Source: an uncultured Veillonella sp. (GTDB lineage: Bacteria > Bacillota > Negativicutes > Veillonellales > Veillonellaceae). Taken from it: DNA of 5,748 bases. This document shows, piece by piece, positions 5,682 to 5,748 of this stretch; the stretch's first letter is position 1, and each line of letters starts with the position of its first letter. The notes beneath the pieces are model-generated. The model made no database searches, had not been told where the DNA came from, and saw nothing but the letters and a program-made list of their open reading frames with translations. Both the position numbers and the translations under genes were made by a program. The DNA is taken from contig URZS01000085.1 in the NCBI GenBank assembly GCA_900552445.1, positions 1 through 5,748 of the forward strand. The letters run 5' to 3'.

Positions 5682-5713
5682 GTAGTGACCCCAAAAAGTC
5701 TAACTTTTTGGGG
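5681..5713. mobile_element. Possible tip of an IS3/IS150-group insertion sequence
   Basis: TGTAGTGACCCC (5681-5692) leads into a perfect 11-bp inverted repeat: CCCCAAAAAGT (5689-5699), loop CTA, ACTTTTTGGGG (5703-5713). IS150-group elements commonly begin TGTA.TG.(A)CCC and carry a palindrome immediately inside the end. A contig stopping at such a repeat is typical of short-read assembly. No transposase sequence is present, so this rests on resemblance alone. It could instead be an ordinary hairpin belonging to the adjacent terminator region. Confidence 0.35.
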
Positions 5714-5748
5714 AGATCGGAAGAGCACACGTCTGAACTCCAGTCACG
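5714..5748 (+). other. Illumina TruSeq adapter, not genomic DNA
   Basis: The sequence from 5714 begins AGATCGGAAGAGCACACGTC and continues to CCAGTCAC at 5747, an exact 34-base match to the TruSeq read-1 3' adapter. The final G (5748) would be the first base of the sample index. The orientation is that of a read running off the end of a short insert. Genomic sequence ends at or before 5713. Confidence 0.98.

Noticed and set aside
1..5713. A previously undescribed multi-gene defence or mobile system
   Set aside because: All complete genes belong to well-known core or stress families with normal lengths and motifs. No CRISPR repeats, toxin-antitoxin pair, phage or conjugation gene, or reverse transcriptase is visible.

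Overview
The window looks like one short-read contig of about 5.7 kb from a low-GC member of the Negativicutes, most probably Veillonella or a close relative. This rests on AT-rich intergenic DNA, strong AGGAGG-type ribosome binding sites, extended -10 promoters, and protein sequences typical of that group (LL-diaminopimelate aminotransferase, meso-diaminopimelate dehydrogenase, YchF). The genus is an inference from composition and protein character, not a database match.

Layout from left to right. At positions 1-99 (minus strand) lie the first 33 codons of a Bcr/CflA-type MFS drug exporter, cut off by the contig edge. A divergent regulatory region (100-303) with several palindromes follows, then dapL (304-1533, plus), a terminator, an AT-rich spacer with the ddh promoter, and ddh (1813-2784, plus). 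Two stacked hairpins separate ddh from the ychF promoter and ychF (2980-4086, plus). A strong bidirectional terminator (4101-4138) divides these plus-strand genes from a minus-strand group: a CsbD-family stress protein (4166-4402), a GlsB/YeaQ/YmgE small membrane protein (4467-4706), and an NfsB-like nitroreductase (4859-5569). The last 180 bases hold the nitroreductase promoter, half of what looks like a terminator, a perfect 11-bp inverted repeat resembling the tip of an IS3/IS150-group element, and from 5714 onward Illumina TruSeq adapter, which is not genomic.

Functionally, dapL and ddh form a lysine/peptidoglycan-precursor locus. Both enzymes consume tetrahydrodipicolinate. DapL makes LL-DAP from glutamate nitrogen, which then needs DapF epimerase (not in this window). 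Ddh makes meso-DAP directly from ammonia and NADPH. They are separately transcribed but share a 12-base sequence centred on the palindrome TTCTATAGAA, similarly placed upstream of each predicted promoter, which suggests a common regulator. YchF is a housekeeping ATPase; the minus-strand genes look like stress and redox functions.

I found no CRISPR array, phage genes, RNA genes or complete mobile element, and no convincing new multi-gene system. The most useful observations are the adapter contamination, the two parallel DAP routes with a shared upstream palindrome, and the IS-like contig end.
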